Shown here: piece by piece, positions 51,627 to 60,101 of the stretch | Layout of the letters: each line of letters begins with the position of its first letter | Position numbering within the stretch: position 1 is the first letter of the stretch | DNA from: Porphyrobacter sp. LM 6 | GTDB taxonomy: Bacteria; Pseudomonadota; Alphaproteobacteria; Sphingomonadales; Sphingomonadaceae | Assembly: GCF_001720465.1 (NCBI RefSeq) | Contig: NZ_CP017113.1 | Coordinates: 124,001-188,000 of the forward strand | Length of the DNA stretch: 64,000 nt | Reading direction: 5' to 3' | Translations under genes and position numbers: made by a program | Notes under the pieces: model-generated | What the model was told of the DNA's origin: nothing | Databases searched by the model: none | The model's input: the letters and a program-made list of their open reading frames with translations, nothing else

Positions 51627-52055
51627 TCAACAAGGGCCGGTGCGACGCGCCTCAGCAACGAGCTGGAATGGCATCCCGTTATGGATGCCCTGGCTTTCAA
51701 GCTGCACGAGCGAACCGGTTTCGCGGCGGATACTCGTGCGGCCATAGCCGTTGCCCGGGCAGGTATACTGAACCGTCACGCGCGCCGCGCCATCCTCCAC
51801 TACGAACTGGTTGCAGCCAGCCTCGCGGTGCCGGAGCTGGATCAGTTCCTGCCCGGTCTTGAGGCAAATCTTGCGATCCGGCGCGCCGCCGCGCTGCTTG
51901 ATCGTCCATTCCCCCTTGGCCAGCGTTCCAAGCATGGCGAGGCCATTGCCCTGCGCAAATCCTGGCACCGCAAACCAAAGCGCAGCCCCGACGACAATGC
52001 CGCCGAGCGCAAGATCACGTGCGATGCGATTGGGTCTGCTCGTCATAATCATCAT
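51627..52055 (-). CDS. exported DUF3617-like protein
   Basis: A 142-residue protein with several possible starts (52055, 52052, 52046). It has a signal peptide or anchor (RDLALGGIVVGAALWFAVPGFAQ) and a beta-rich periplasmic part: GEWTIKQRGGAPDRKICLKTGQELIQLRHREAGCNQFVVEDGAARVTVQYTCPGNGYGRTSIRRETGSLVQLESQGIHNG. The cysteine pattern and 'GEW...R...C' layout resemble DUF3617, a family of small periplasmic proteins of unknown role. It follows hslO in the same direction. Confidence 0.65.
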   Translation of the reverse strand: MMIMTSRPNRIARDLALGGIVVGAALWFAVPGFAQGNGLAMLGTLAKGEWTIKQRGGAPDRKICLKTGQELIQLRHREAGCNQFVVEDGAARVTVQYTCPGNGYGRTSIRRETGSLVQLESQGIHNGMPFQLVAEARRTGPC

Positions 52056-52132
52056 CTTGCCCGCAAATGGCCTGCCGGGATTGCATATTTTGGTCTTTCC
52101 CGGGCGCAAAACAGGAATTTTTCGACGAACCG

Positions 52133-53032
52133 TCAGATTGCCAGCGCGAACGTCCTAGAACAGAACGCGCAATCGACCGCGATGATCCCTTCGTCGTTCC
52201 GCATGGCTTGCTGCTCTTCGGGCGGAAAACGCGCGATGATTGCGGCATAGTGCTCACTGCTGCACCGGCATCCGCGCGAAAGCTGCGCGCCCGGGAGCAC
52301 GCGCACCTCGTCTTCCTCATGGAACAACCGCCACGCGAGCGTCTCGAGCGACAGTCCGGCCTCGAGCAATTCGTCATGGCTGATCGATCCTGCCATTACC
52401 GCGACGTGCTCCCAATCGGGATGGTCGAGCCGGACGTGCAGGCGCTCGCGCCCTTCCTCGCCGTCGGCAAGGTGCTGGACCAAAAGCCCTGCCGCCATGC
52501 GACCACTCGCCCCCGCACGGCTAGCGACGCGGATGAGGGTCGGGATCTGTTCCGACTGGCTGAAATAGGACTCGCACGCCTGCGCCAGACTGTCCCCCTC
52601 TAGAGGAACGATCCCTTGATAGCGCTGGCGTTCCTCGGTTTCGTAAGTGATCGCGAGATAGCCCTCGCCGAACAGCGCCGACAGCGTCGGGTTCGCGCCG
52701 AGCTTGGCCAAGCGATCGGCATCGAAATCGGCATAGCCGCGCACCGCACCGTCGCGATAATCGCACACCAGCAGCCGGACGATACCGCCCGTCGTCTGCG
52801 CCTGCATGGTCAGCTGCGCCTGCTTGCCCTTCAGCAAGCCGCCCATCAGCGCCCCGAGCACCAGCGCATCGCTAAGCAGATGCGTGATCGGCGCGGGGTA
52901 ATCATGCGCTGACAAGACCGCATCGAGCACACCTTCAAGGCGCACGATCCGGCCGCGCGCATTGCGCGAAGGCAGCGTGAAGCCCATCAGAGCATCGGCG
53001 AAGGTCTCGGTGGCTTGAGTCATGTCGTTCAT
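52133..53032 (-). CDS. hslO: Hsp33 redox-regulated chaperone
   Basis: A 299-residue holdase activated by oxidation. The N-terminal fold contains YPAPITHLLSDALVLGALMGGLLKGKQAQLTMQAQT and GYLAITYET. The zinc switch at the C-terminus keeps the four cysteines, CxC (GCRCSSEHY) and CxxC (VDCAFCSRTF). The start at 53032 avoids overlap with argF; 53023 is an alternative. It lies downstream of argF in the same direction. Confidence 0.94.
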   Translation of the reverse strand: MNDMTQATETFADALMGFTLPSRNARGRIVRLEGVLDAVLSAHDYPAPITHLLSDALVLGALMGGLLKGKQAQLTMQAQTTGGIVRLLVCDYRDGAVRGYADFDADRLAKLGANPTLSALFGEGYLAITYETEERQRYQGIVPLEGDSLAQACESYFSQSEQIPTLIRVASRAGASGRMAAGLLVQHLADGEEGRERLHVRLDHPDWEHVAVMAGSISHDELLEAGLSLETLAWRLFHEEDEVRVLPGAQLSRGCRCSSEHYAAIIARFPPEEQQAMRNDEGIIAVDCAFCSRTFALAI

Positions 53033-53075
53033 CCGCCGCCATATGGGGACGCTTGCCCCCACACGGAAGACCCCG

Positions 53076-54023
53076 TCAGCTGCCGAGCAGTCCAAAGCTC
53101 CACAACAGCACCGATTTCTGTGCGTGGATGCGGTTCTCCGCCTCGTCGAACACCACCGACTGCGGGCCTTCGAACACCTCTTCGCTGACTTCGTCGCCGA
53201 CGTGAGCCGGCAGGCAGTGGAGGAACACGGCGTCGGGCTTCGCCTCAGCCATCAGCGCGGCATTGACCTGATAGGGCGCCATAGCTGCCTTTTTCTCCGC
53301 CGCATCGGCCTGACCCATCGAAATCCACGTGTCGGTGACCAGCACATCGGCTCCGCGCGCTGTTGCGGCGGCATCCTGGGTCAAGGTCACCGTCGCCCCG
53401 CCAGCACGCGCCAGTTCGACGAAGGCCGGGTCAGGCTCGTAACCCGCAGGCGTTGCCACCCGGACGTTGAACTTGAACAGCCCGGCCGCCTCGAGGATCG
53501 AGTGCAGCACGTTGTTCCCATCCCCGAACCACGCGACTTCAAGGCCGGGCAGCGCCTTGCCGTGCTCGATCACCGTGAGCAGATCGGCGACGATCTGGCA
53601 GGGGTGCGACATGTCGGTCAGGCCGTTGATCACCGGCACCGTGGCATGAGCCGCCATTTCCTCGATCTTGGCGTGATCGTCGGTCCGCAGCATGATGCCG
53701 TCGACCATCCGGCTGAGCACCCGCGCGGTATCGGCGATTGTCTCCCCCCGACCAAGCTGGCTTGAGCTCGAATCGAGCAGCAGCACAGATCCGCCCAGCT
53801 GGCGCATCGCGATGTCGAAGCTGACGCGGGTGCGGGTCGAATTCTTCTCGAACACCAGCGCCAGAACACGACCCGCCAGCGGCGCGTCCGCATCAGCCGC
53901 GCCCTTGGACTTGCCGCTGCGCGCCGCCTTGCGGTCGATCGCGTCGTTGATCATCGCCGCGACATCATCCGCGCCCGCATCCCCGAGATCGAGGAAGTGC
54001 CGATAGGCTCCCGAGGCGGCCAT
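53076..54023 (-). CDS. argF: ornithine carbamoyltransferase
   Basis: A 315-residue transferase forming citrulline from ornithine and carbamoyl phosphate. The carbamoyl-phosphate site is [12 protein letters not shown], with [12 protein letters not shown] and the ornithine-side [17 protein letters not shown]. Its start codon shares one base with the argD stop, so the two arginine genes form one operon. Confidence 0.96.
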   Translation of the reverse strand: MAASGAYRHFLDLGDAGADDVAAMINDAIDRKAARSGKSKGAADADAPLAGRVLALVFEKNSTRTRVSFDIAMRQLGGSVLLLDSSSSQLGRGETIADTARVLSRMVDGIMLRTDDHAKIEEMAAHATVPVINGLTDMSHPCQIVADLLTVIEHGKALPGLEVAWFGDGNNVLHSILEAAGLFKFNVRVATPAGYEPDPAFVELARAGGATVTLTQDAAATARGADVLVTDTWISMGQADAAEKKAAMAPYQVNAALMAEAKPDAVFLHCLPAHVGDEVSEEVFEGPQSVVFDEAENRIHAQKSVLLWSFGLLGS

Positions 54024-55222
54024 CAGGCGGGCTCGGGCACCTTGAAGCTTGCGGCACCGGCCGAGAGCTTCTCGAAGAATTCGTCGACTTCGGCATCGCT
54101 GATCACCAGCGGCGGCAGAATGCGAATGGTGTTGTCACCCGCCGCCACGGTCAACAGCTGGTGATGATCGCGCAGGTGCACGTAGAACGGGCGGCTTTCC
54201 ATCTTCATCTTGATGCCGAGCATCAGACCCTTGCCGCGCACCAGTTCGAACAGCTCGGGGTAGTTGCCGATGAACTGCTCGAGCCGGGCGCGCAGCCGCT
54301 CGCCCTTTTCGGCGACGGACGCGAGGAAAGCCTCGTTCGCCACGGCCTCCATCACCGCCGTCCCCGCCGCCATCGCCAACGGGTTGCCGCCATAGGTCGA
54401 TCCGTGGGTGCCGAAGGTCATGCCGCGTGCGGCCTTCTCGGTCGCAATGCAGGCGCCGAGCGGGAAGCCGCCGCCGATGCCCTTGGCGGTCGCGAGAATA
54501 TCGGGCTCGATCCCGTAATGCTCGTAGGCGTAGAGCTTGCCGGTGCGCGCCACGCCGCACTGTACTTCATCCAGCACCAGCATCAGATCGAGCTCGTCGG
54601 CGAGCTTGCGCAGGCCCTGCATGAACTCCACCGACGCGGGGCGGATACCGCCCTCGCCCTGGATCGGTTCGACCAGGAAGCCCGCGGTGTTCGGCCCGAT
54701 CAGCGCCTTGGCCGCTTCGAGATCGTCGAACGGCGCATACTTGAACCCGGCGAGCAGCGGCGAGAAGCCGTGGTGCATCTTCTCCTGGTTCGAGGCGCTG
54801 ATGGTCGCCATCGTGCGGCCGTGGAAGGCGTTGTGGAAGGTAATCAGCTCGAAACGGTTCTTGTCGCCCGCATCCCCTGCATTCTGGTGATAGGCCCGGG
54901 CAGTCTTGATCGCCGCCTCGACCGCCTCCGCGCCGGAATTGGTGAAGAACACCGTGTCGCCGAAGGTGTTGTCGACCAGCGTCTGCGCCAGCTTCTCGCC
55001 TTGCGGGCTGCCGTAAAGGTTCGACACGTGCATCAGCGTCGCCGCCTGCTGCTGGATCGCGCCGATCAGGCCTTCATGCGAGTGGCCGAGCAGGTTGACC
55101 GCGATGCCGCTGGCGAAATCGAGATAGCGGGTGCCATCCTCGTCGATCAGATGGCAGTGCTCTCCGCGCACCGGCCGGACACCGCAACGCGGATAGACGG
55201 GCATGAGCGGGGTAATCGACAT
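54023..55222 (-). CDS. argD: acetylornithine aminotransferase
   Basis: A 399-residue class III PLP aminotransferase acting on N-acetylornithine (and possibly succinyldiaminopimelate). It has [36 protein letters not shown] with the PLP aspartate, and the Schiff-base lysine in [16 protein letters not shown]. The start at 55222 is preferred over a TTG at 55228. It is the first gene of argD-argF, with hslO probably following. Confidence 0.94.
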   Translation of the reverse strand: MSITPLMPVYPRCGVRPVRGEHCHLIDEDGTRYLDFASGIAVNLLGHSHEGLIGAIQQQAATLMHVSNLYGSPQGEKLAQTLVDNTFGDTVFFTNSGAEAVEAAIKTARAYHQNAGDAGDKNRFELITFHNAFHGRTMATISASNQEKMHHGFSPLLAGFKYAPFDDLEAAKALIGPNTAGFLVEPIQGEGGIRPASVEFMQGLRKLADELDLMLVLDEVQCGVARTGKLYAYEHYGIEPDILATAKGIGGGFPLGACIATEKAARGMTFGTHGSTYGGNPLAMAAGTAVMEAVANEAFLASVAEKGERLRARLEQFIGNYPELFELVRGKGLMLGIKMKMESRPFYVHLRDHHQLLTVAAGDNTIRILPPLVISDAEVDEFFEKLSAGAASFKVPEPA

Positions 55223-55265
55223 GGGCAAATTCCTGATTTGAGAAACGAGACGGGATGAAACGCAA

Positions 55266-55292
55266 ATGGCGGCCCTGAACCAGAGCCGCCAT
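55266..55292 (-). terminator. hairpin after the cold-shock gene
   Basis: ATGGCGGC (55266-55273) pairs with GCCGCCAT (55285-55292), loop 11 nt. On the minus strand a modest T-rich stretch (TTTGCGTTT) follows. A second, smaller hairpin AAACCG/CGGTTT (55328-55346) lies nearer the stop codon. Either or both may end the cold-shock transcript. Confidence 0.5.
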
Positions 55293-55354
55293 CCGCTTTA
55301 CCGTTAATCTTCCGCTGCCCCTTGGTCAAACCGCCGGGCGCGGTTTCGGCTGGG

Positions 55355-56125
55355 TCAGCCTTCGATCGGTGCCAGATTGACGGCGGAATACTTTCCGCGT
55401 CGATCGACTTCGAGATCGAATTCGTAACGCTCGCCTTCGTTCAGGCCCGACAGGCCCGACCGTTCGACCGCACTGATGTGCACGAAAGCATCCGGCTGGC
55501 CGTCATCGCGGACGAGGAAGCCGAAGCCCTTCATCGCGTTGAAGAACTTGACGGTGCCCTGCACGCGCTCGCCCGTCAGCTCGCGCTGCGGAGCGGCAGG
55601 CTTGGCCGCCACAGCGATGACATCACCGACAATCTGGAGATCCTGCGCCGACACCTTGCCGCCGCGATCCACGAGATTGTACTGGAGTTCCTGCCCTTCG
55701 GCGAGGCCTTCGAGACCGGCGCGCTCAACCGCGCTGATGTGAACGAACACATCTTCGCCGCCGCCATCCTGCTGGATGAAGCCGAAACCCTTCTGGCTGT
55801 TGAAGAACTTTACGGTGCCCTTGCCGGTGCCGACGATCTGGGCGGGCATGCGGCTGAAACCGCCGCCACCACCTGCGCCACCACCGCCGCCGCCGGGGCC
55901 ACGCGGGCCGCCGCCGAAGCCGCCGCCGCTGCGCTGGCCGCCGCCTCCGCCGCCGAAGCGATCACCGCCCCCGCCGCCGAAACGGTCACCACCACCAAAC
56001 CGGTCGCCTCCGAAATCGCGGGGAGGCGGAAAACCGTCATTCCCGCCACCAAACGGATCGAAACCTTCTTCGCCGAAACCGTCGCGCTTGTCGCGGCCGC
56101 GCCGACGTCCCCTATCATAACCCAT
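55355..56125 (-). CDS. twin cold-shock-domain protein with Gly-rich N-terminus
   Basis: A 256-residue protein. The first 95 residues are low complexity with repeats of GGDRFGGG and GGGG, similar to RNA-binding RGG tails. Two cold-shock domains follow, each with the RNP motifs: GTVKFFNSQKGFGFIQQD...DVFVHISAVER and GTVKFFNAMKGFGFLVRDD...DAFVHISAVER. Tandem CSD proteins are typical of alphaproteobacteria, but the Gly/Arg/Asp-Phe N-terminal extension is longer than usual and might drive condensation with RNA. It is divergent from the gene at 56386. Confidence 0.9.
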   Translation of the reverse strand: MGYDRGRRRGRDKRDGFGEEGFDPFGGGNDGFPPPRDFGGDRFGGGDRFGGGGGDRFGGGGGGQRSGGGFGGGPRGPGGGGGGAGGGGGFSRMPAQIVGTGKGTVKFFNSQKGFGFIQQDGGGEDVFVHISAVERAGLEGLAEGQELQYNLVDRGGKVSAQDLQIVGDVIAVAAKPAAPQRELTGERVQGTVKFFNAMKGFGFLVRDDGQPDAFVHISAVERSGLSGLNEGERYEFDLEVDRRGKYSAVNLAPIEG

Positions 56126-56385
56126 ATATCAGAACGTACCTTACCACACTGCCCGCCCTCCGATGCGCCGATGATGGGGACAGTGAGCCTCACCGGACAC
56201 AGACGCGCCGAACGAGTGGACCGGAGCGCACGTAGCTGAACCTATAGCGCACAACGAGTTGCTTTGCGAACGATTTTACCGGGACTGCAGAGCGGACGGC
56301 TGCGAGCCTGCCGCGCGAATGCTTGTGCATGACATCGCTCTTGGGCATGACGGCCCAGAACAAGGCACAAGGGAGCAGGAACATC

Positions 56386-56817
56386 ATGAGCGATTTTCGC
56401 CAACTCACCGAAAATGTGTTGGTCAGCCCGCAACTTGCGCTGGATGATGTGGCCGCTGCTGCCGCCGCCGGGGTGGCGATGATCGTCAACAACCGCCCCG
56501 ATGGTGAGGAGCCCTCGGCCCCGCAGGGCGACGAAATCGCCGCCGCTGCCGCCGCCGCAGGGCTCAATTACGTCGCCATCCCGATCGGCCATTCGGGCTT
56601 TTCCGAACCCCAGGTGAACGCGATGATCGCCGCGCTGGAACAAGCCGAAGGCCCGATTCTCGCCTATTGCCGCTCGGGCACTCGCTCCACTCTGCTGTGG
56701 GCGCTGGCTTCGGCCAAACAGGGCATGGATCCCGACACGATCGCCCGCACGGCGGCACAGGCGGGCTACGATGTCAGCCCGATTCGCAGCCTGATCGATA
56801 TGCTCGCTGCGCGCTGA
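56386..56817 (+). CDS. TIGR01244 family sulfur transferase/phosphatase-like protein
   Basis: A 143-residue protein from the ATG at 56386 (GGGAGCAGGA upstream). It has the phosphatase-like P-loop AYCRSGTRSTLLWALA (CxxGxR) and the N-terminal DFRQLTENVLVSPQL of the Blh/DUF442 group. Related proteins are persulfide or sulfide-handling enzymes; the true substrate is unknown. It has a 12-bp gap to the next gene, so the two may be co-transcribed. Confidence 0.85.
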   Translation: MSDFRQLTENVLVSPQLALDDVAAAAAAGVAMIVNNRPDGEEPSAPQGDEIAAAAAAAGLNYVAIPIGHSGFSEPQVNAMIAALEQAEGPILAYCRSGTRSTLLWALASAKQGMDPDTIARTAAQAGYDVSPIRSLIDMLAAR

Positions 56818-56828
56818 GGCGCTGCATC

Positions 56829-57257
56829 ATGGAGCTTCCGCCGCTCGTTGTGCAGACCGCCGGCTCGCTGGTCGCGATCCTCGCGCTGGCGGGATTGGCG
56901 TGGTGGATGCGGCTGGGCGGGTCGCCGCTGCTTGACAGCGATCATGCCGTCCAGCGGGCTGCGGGCGAGGTCGAGGACGGGTTCACTCCCGTAGCCATCG
57001 CCCGCGATGCAACGGGCCGCGCCGCGCTCGCCCGCGACGAAGCCGGACGGATCATGGTGATCAAGCGCCACGGCAACCGCTTTGCCGGCCGCGTGCTTGG
57101 TTCAGGAGCACAGGCGCGGTTATGGCGCGACCGGGGTGAAGCCGCGCTCGAAGTGGACCCCGGCGAGGCGCGTTTCGGCAAGGTGTTCCTCGACTCCCCC
57201 GACGCCGAGACTTGGGCCGACGCGATCAATCGGGTAAGCCGGACCGGCGATGCCTGA
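56829..57257 (+). CDS. membrane-anchored protein of unknown function
   Basis: A 142-residue protein with one N-terminal membrane helix (residues 6-26, VVQTAGSLVAILALAGLAWWM) and a soluble part (SDHAVQRAAGEVEDGFTPVAIARDATGRAALARDEAGRIMVIKRHGNRFAGRVLGSGAQARLWRD) with a repeated beta-strand pattern. No family is recognised with certainty. It overlaps the sterol-desaturase-like gene by 8 bp, which suggests a joint role. Confidence 0.75.
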   Translation: MELPPLVVQTAGSLVAILALAGLAWWMRLGGSPLLDSDHAVQRAAGEVEDGFTPVAIARDATGRAALARDEAGRIMVIKRHGNRFAGRVLGSGAQARLWRDRGEAALEVDPGEARFGKVFLDSPDAETWADAINRVSRTGDA

Positions 57258-58209
57258 CTTCAACCCCACCCAATATGCCGTGCCCCTGTTCGTGGTGGCG
57301 GTGCTGGCCGAGATGATCTGGGCGAAATTCCGCGCGCCCGAGGCCTATGAACCCAAGGACACGCTCGTCAGTCTTGCCTTCGGGCTCGGCTCGACGGTGG
57401 CAGGCGCGCTGCTCGGGGGTTTCGCGCTTACGGTCTTCATCAAAACCTACGACTACCGCATCTTCGATTTCGGCCCCGAGTGGTGGGCCGTGTGGTGGGC
57501 GTGGCCCGTCTGCTTCGTGCTCGATGACCTCAAGTACTACTGGGTTCACCGCGCCGGACACCGCATCCGCTGGATGTGGGCGAGCCATGTGAACCACCAT
57601 TCGAGCCAGCACTACAACCTGTCGACCGCGTTGCGGCAGACCTGGACCGGCGCGCTCACCTTCGGTTTCCTGTTCGCCGTCCCGCTGGTGCTGCTCGGCT
57701 TCCACCCCGCGATGATCGCGATCTGCGGCGGGTTCAACCTCATCTACCAGTTCTGGATTCACACCGAGGCGATCAAGCGGATGCCCGCGTGGTTCGAAGC
57801 GGTGATGAACACCCCCTCGCACCACCGCGTCCACCACGCCACCAACCCGCGCTATCTCGACAAGAACTACGCCGGGGTCTTCATCATCTGGGACCGGATG
57901 TTCGGCACCTTCGAGCCCGAGGTGAATGACGAGGCGATCCGCTATGGCATCGTCAAACAGCTCGGCAGCTTCAATCTGCTGTGGTCGGTGTTCCATGAAT
58001 GGATCGGTATGATCGCCGATATCTGGCGCGCGCCGTGGCGGTACAAGCTTTCCTATCTCCTTCGCGAACCCGGCTGGAGCCATGACGGCAGCCGCGAAAC
58101 CAGCGACATGATCCGCGAACGCTGGCGCGCGCGGGTCGGCGCGGTTGCGCCGCAAGCAACTTCAGTGGCTGATCGAAACCCGATTGCGGGCAGCGCGGAA
58201 GCTGCTTAA
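57250..58209 (+). CDS. sterol desaturase/fatty acid hydroxylase family protein
   Basis: A 319-residue membrane di-iron oxygenase. The histidine clusters are seen: HRAGH and HVNHHSSQHYN (HxxHH), then HTEAI and PSHHRVHHATNP (HHxxHH). Several membrane helices surround them. Bacterial members hydroxylate fatty acids, carotenoids or hopanoids; which one cannot be told. It is co-transcribed with the small membrane protein upstream, and the GMC oxidoreductase gene begins 24 bp downstream. Confidence 0.9.
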   Translation: MPDFNPTQYAVPLFVVAVLAEMIWAKFRAPEAYEPKDTLVSLAFGLGSTVAGALLGGFALTVFIKTYDYRIFDFGPEWWAVWWAWPVCFVLDDLKYYWVHRAGHRIRWMWASHVNHHSSQHYNLSTALRQTWTGALTFGFLFAVPLVLLGFHPAMIAICGGFNLIYQFWIHTEAIKRMPAWFEAVMNTPSHHRVHHATNPRYLDKNYAGVFIIWDRMFGTFEPEVNDEAIRYGIVKQLGSFNLLWSVFHEWIGMIADIWRAPWRYKLSYLLREPGWSHDGSRETSDMIRERWRARVGAVAPQATSVADRNPIAGSAEAA

Positions 58210-58233
58210 ACCTCCCTCACAAAGGGAGAGATC

Positions 58234-59823
58234 ATGGAAAGTTTCGACTACATCGTCATCGGCGGTGGCAGCGCGGGCAGCGCTGTGGCCGGGCGTCTCG
58301 CGGTGGACGGCACGCGCCGGGTGTGCCTGCTCGAAGCGGGCGGGCGCAACGACAATGTCTTCATCAAGACGCCGGGCTTCATGCCCTTCATCCCGGAAAA
58401 GTCGAACTACCGCTATGAAACCGTGCCCCAGAAGGGGCTGAACGGGCGCACCGGTTATCAGCCGCGCGGACGGGGCCTCGGCGGCTCTTCGGCGATCAAT
58501 GCGATGGTCTATATCCGCGGCAACCGCTGGGATTACGACAACTGGGCGGCGGAAGGCTGCACCGGCTGGGCCTATGACGACGTGCTGCCCTACTTCAAGC
58601 GCGCCGAGGCGAACGAGCGCGGCGGGGACGAATACCACGGCGCAGGCGGGCCGCTGTTCGTGTCCGACCAGACCGCCGCCAACCCCGCATCCCAAGCTTT
58701 TGTCGAAGCCGCCGCCGCGCTTCAGCTGCGCACCAACAGCGACTTCAACGGCGAACGACAGGACGGCTTCGGGCTTTACCAGGTGACCCAACGCAAGGGC
58801 GAACGCTGGTCGGCTGCGCGCGCCTATGTCGAGCCGATCCGCGGGTCGGGCAATTTCGCAATCCGCACCGATACGCTGGTCGAAAAGCTGGTGATCGAGA
58901 ACGGGCGTGTCACCGGCGTGCAGATCAAGCGCGGCGGCAAGCGCGAGACGCTGATGGCGCGGCGCGGCGTGGTGTTGAGCGCCGGCGCGTTCAACTCGCC
59001 CCAGATCCTGATGCTGTCCGGCATTGGCCAGGCCGAACATCTGAAGGCCCACGGCATCGACGTGGTGCTTGATCGTCCGGCGGTCGGCAGCAACCTCCAG
59101 GACCATATCGACTACGTCTCCGGCTGGGAGACCACAAGCGACGTTCCGATCGGCAGCACGCTCAAGGGCACCCTCCGGATGGCCGCAGCGATCGTCGAGC
59201 ATCGCCGCAAGCGCACTGGCGTGATGACCACCTGCTATGCCGAAGCCGGCGGATTCTGGACCGTGATGCCGGACAGCCCCGCACCCGATGTGCAGTGGCA
59301 CTTCGTCCCGGCCGTGCTCGAAGATCACGGGCGCGAGAAGGTCAAGGGGCACGGCTTTTCGCTCCATGCCTGCGTGCTGCGTCCCGAAAGCCGCGGCACT
59401 GTGCGGCTTGGCAGCGGCGATGCCGCAGCTGCGCCGGTGATCGATCCTAATTTCCTTGATGACGAGCGCGACATGGCCGTGCTGAGGGCAGGCGTGCGCC
59501 TGTCGCACCGGATCGCCGAAGCGCCGCCCTTGCAGGCGTTCGGACCGAAGGATCGCCATCCGGTCGACCTCAACGACGACGCCGCGCTCGACGCGCTAAT
59601 CCGCAGCCGCGCGGATACGGTCTATCACCCTGTCGGCACCTGCCGCATGGGCGCGGACGCAGATGCGGTGGTCGATCCGACGCTGAGGCTGAACGGGCTC
59701 GATGGTTTGTGGGTGGCGGATGCGAGCATCATGCCCAAGCTCGTCAGCGGCAACACCAACGCGCCCAGCATCATGATCGGTGAGCGGTGTGCGGACTTTG
59801 TGATCGCCGCTGAAAAGGCCTGA
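58234..59823 (+). CDS. GMC family FAD-dependent oxidoreductase
   Basis: A 529-residue choline dehydrogenase-like flavoenzyme. FAD binding is by VIGGGSAGSAVAGRLA at the N-terminus, the GMC signature is GRGLGGSSAINAMVYIRGNRWDYD, and the C-terminal HPVGTCRMGADADAVVD...LWVADASIMPKLVSGNTNAPSIMIGERCAD contains the active-site His/Asn region. The substrate is an alcohol of unknown identity. Genes for a betaine aldehyde dehydrogenase are not adjacent, so betA is not assigned. A hairpin-chain element follows. Confidence 0.92.
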   Translation: MESFDYIVIGGGSAGSAVAGRLAVDGTRRVCLLEAGGRNDNVFIKTPGFMPFIPEKSNYRYETVPQKGLNGRTGYQPRGRGLGGSSAINAMVYIRGNRWDYDNWAAEGCTGWAYDDVLPYFKRAEANERGGDEYHGAGGPLFVSDQTAANPASQAFVEAAAALQLRTNSDFNGERQDGFGLYQVTQRKGERWSAARAYVEPIRGSGNFAIRTDTLVEKLVIENGRVTGVQIKRGGKRETLMARRGVVLSAGAFNSPQILMLSGIGQAEHLKAHGIDVVLDRPAVGSNLQDHIDYVSGWETTSDVPIGSTLKGTLRMAAAIVEHRRKRTGVMTTCYAEAGGFWTVMPDSPAPDVQWHFVPAVLEDHGREKVKGHGFSLHACVLRPESRGTVRLGSGDAAAAPVIDPNFLDDERDMAVLRAGVRLSHRIAEAPPLQAFGPKDRHPVDLNDDAALDALIRSRADTVYHPVGTCRMGADADAVVDPTLRLNGLDGLWVADASIMPKLVSGNTNAPSIMIGERCADFVIAAEKA

Positions 59824-59853
59824 GCCTCAAACTAACCAAAGCGCACTGATCCG

Positions 59854-59950
59854 GTCCGCCACAGGACGGGCCGCAAGCGCGAACGCGCGCCCGGAGGGGT
59901 GGCCCGCAGGGCCGAGTCCCCGGAGGAAAGCCAAGCGCGCGGACGCGCGC
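59854..59950. repeat. chain-of-hairpins element, copy B
   Basis: Hairpins GTCC/GGAC (59854-59867), GCGCG-AA-CGCGC (59877-59888), GGCCC-GCA-GGGCC (59901-59913) and GCGCGCG-GA-CGCGCGC (59935-59950) follow in the same order as in copy A at 19786-19876. The second stem is flanked by CCGCAA and GCCCG as there, but its central C-G pair is exchanged for G-C. It lies between convergent genes. Confidence 0.6.
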
Positions 59951-59970
59951 GCCGGCGCTTGAGGCGCATT

Positions 59971-60004
59971 AAAAAAGGGCCGGAGAGCTTGCGCTACTCC
60001 GGCC
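59971..60004 (-). terminator. intrinsic terminator of the glnK-amtB operon
   Basis: GGCCGGAG (59978-59985) pairs with CTCCGGCC (59997-60004), loop 11 nt; on the minus strand it is followed by CTTTTTT. It lies 97 bp after the amtB stop. Confidence 0.85.
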
Positions 60005-60101
60005 GTCATAAGTTTGTTCGTTCGCAGGAGGAACAAGGTGAGGCGGGGGGAGGGGAGAGGGAGAGAGAGGCCTCCCCCCGCCAAGCTTGGTGGGTGTGCG
60101 C

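Noticed and set aside
57226..59559. Long minus-strand frames antisense to the sterol desaturase and GMC genes
   Set aside because: The plus-strand proteins have full catalytic motifs, while the antisense translations are composition artefacts.
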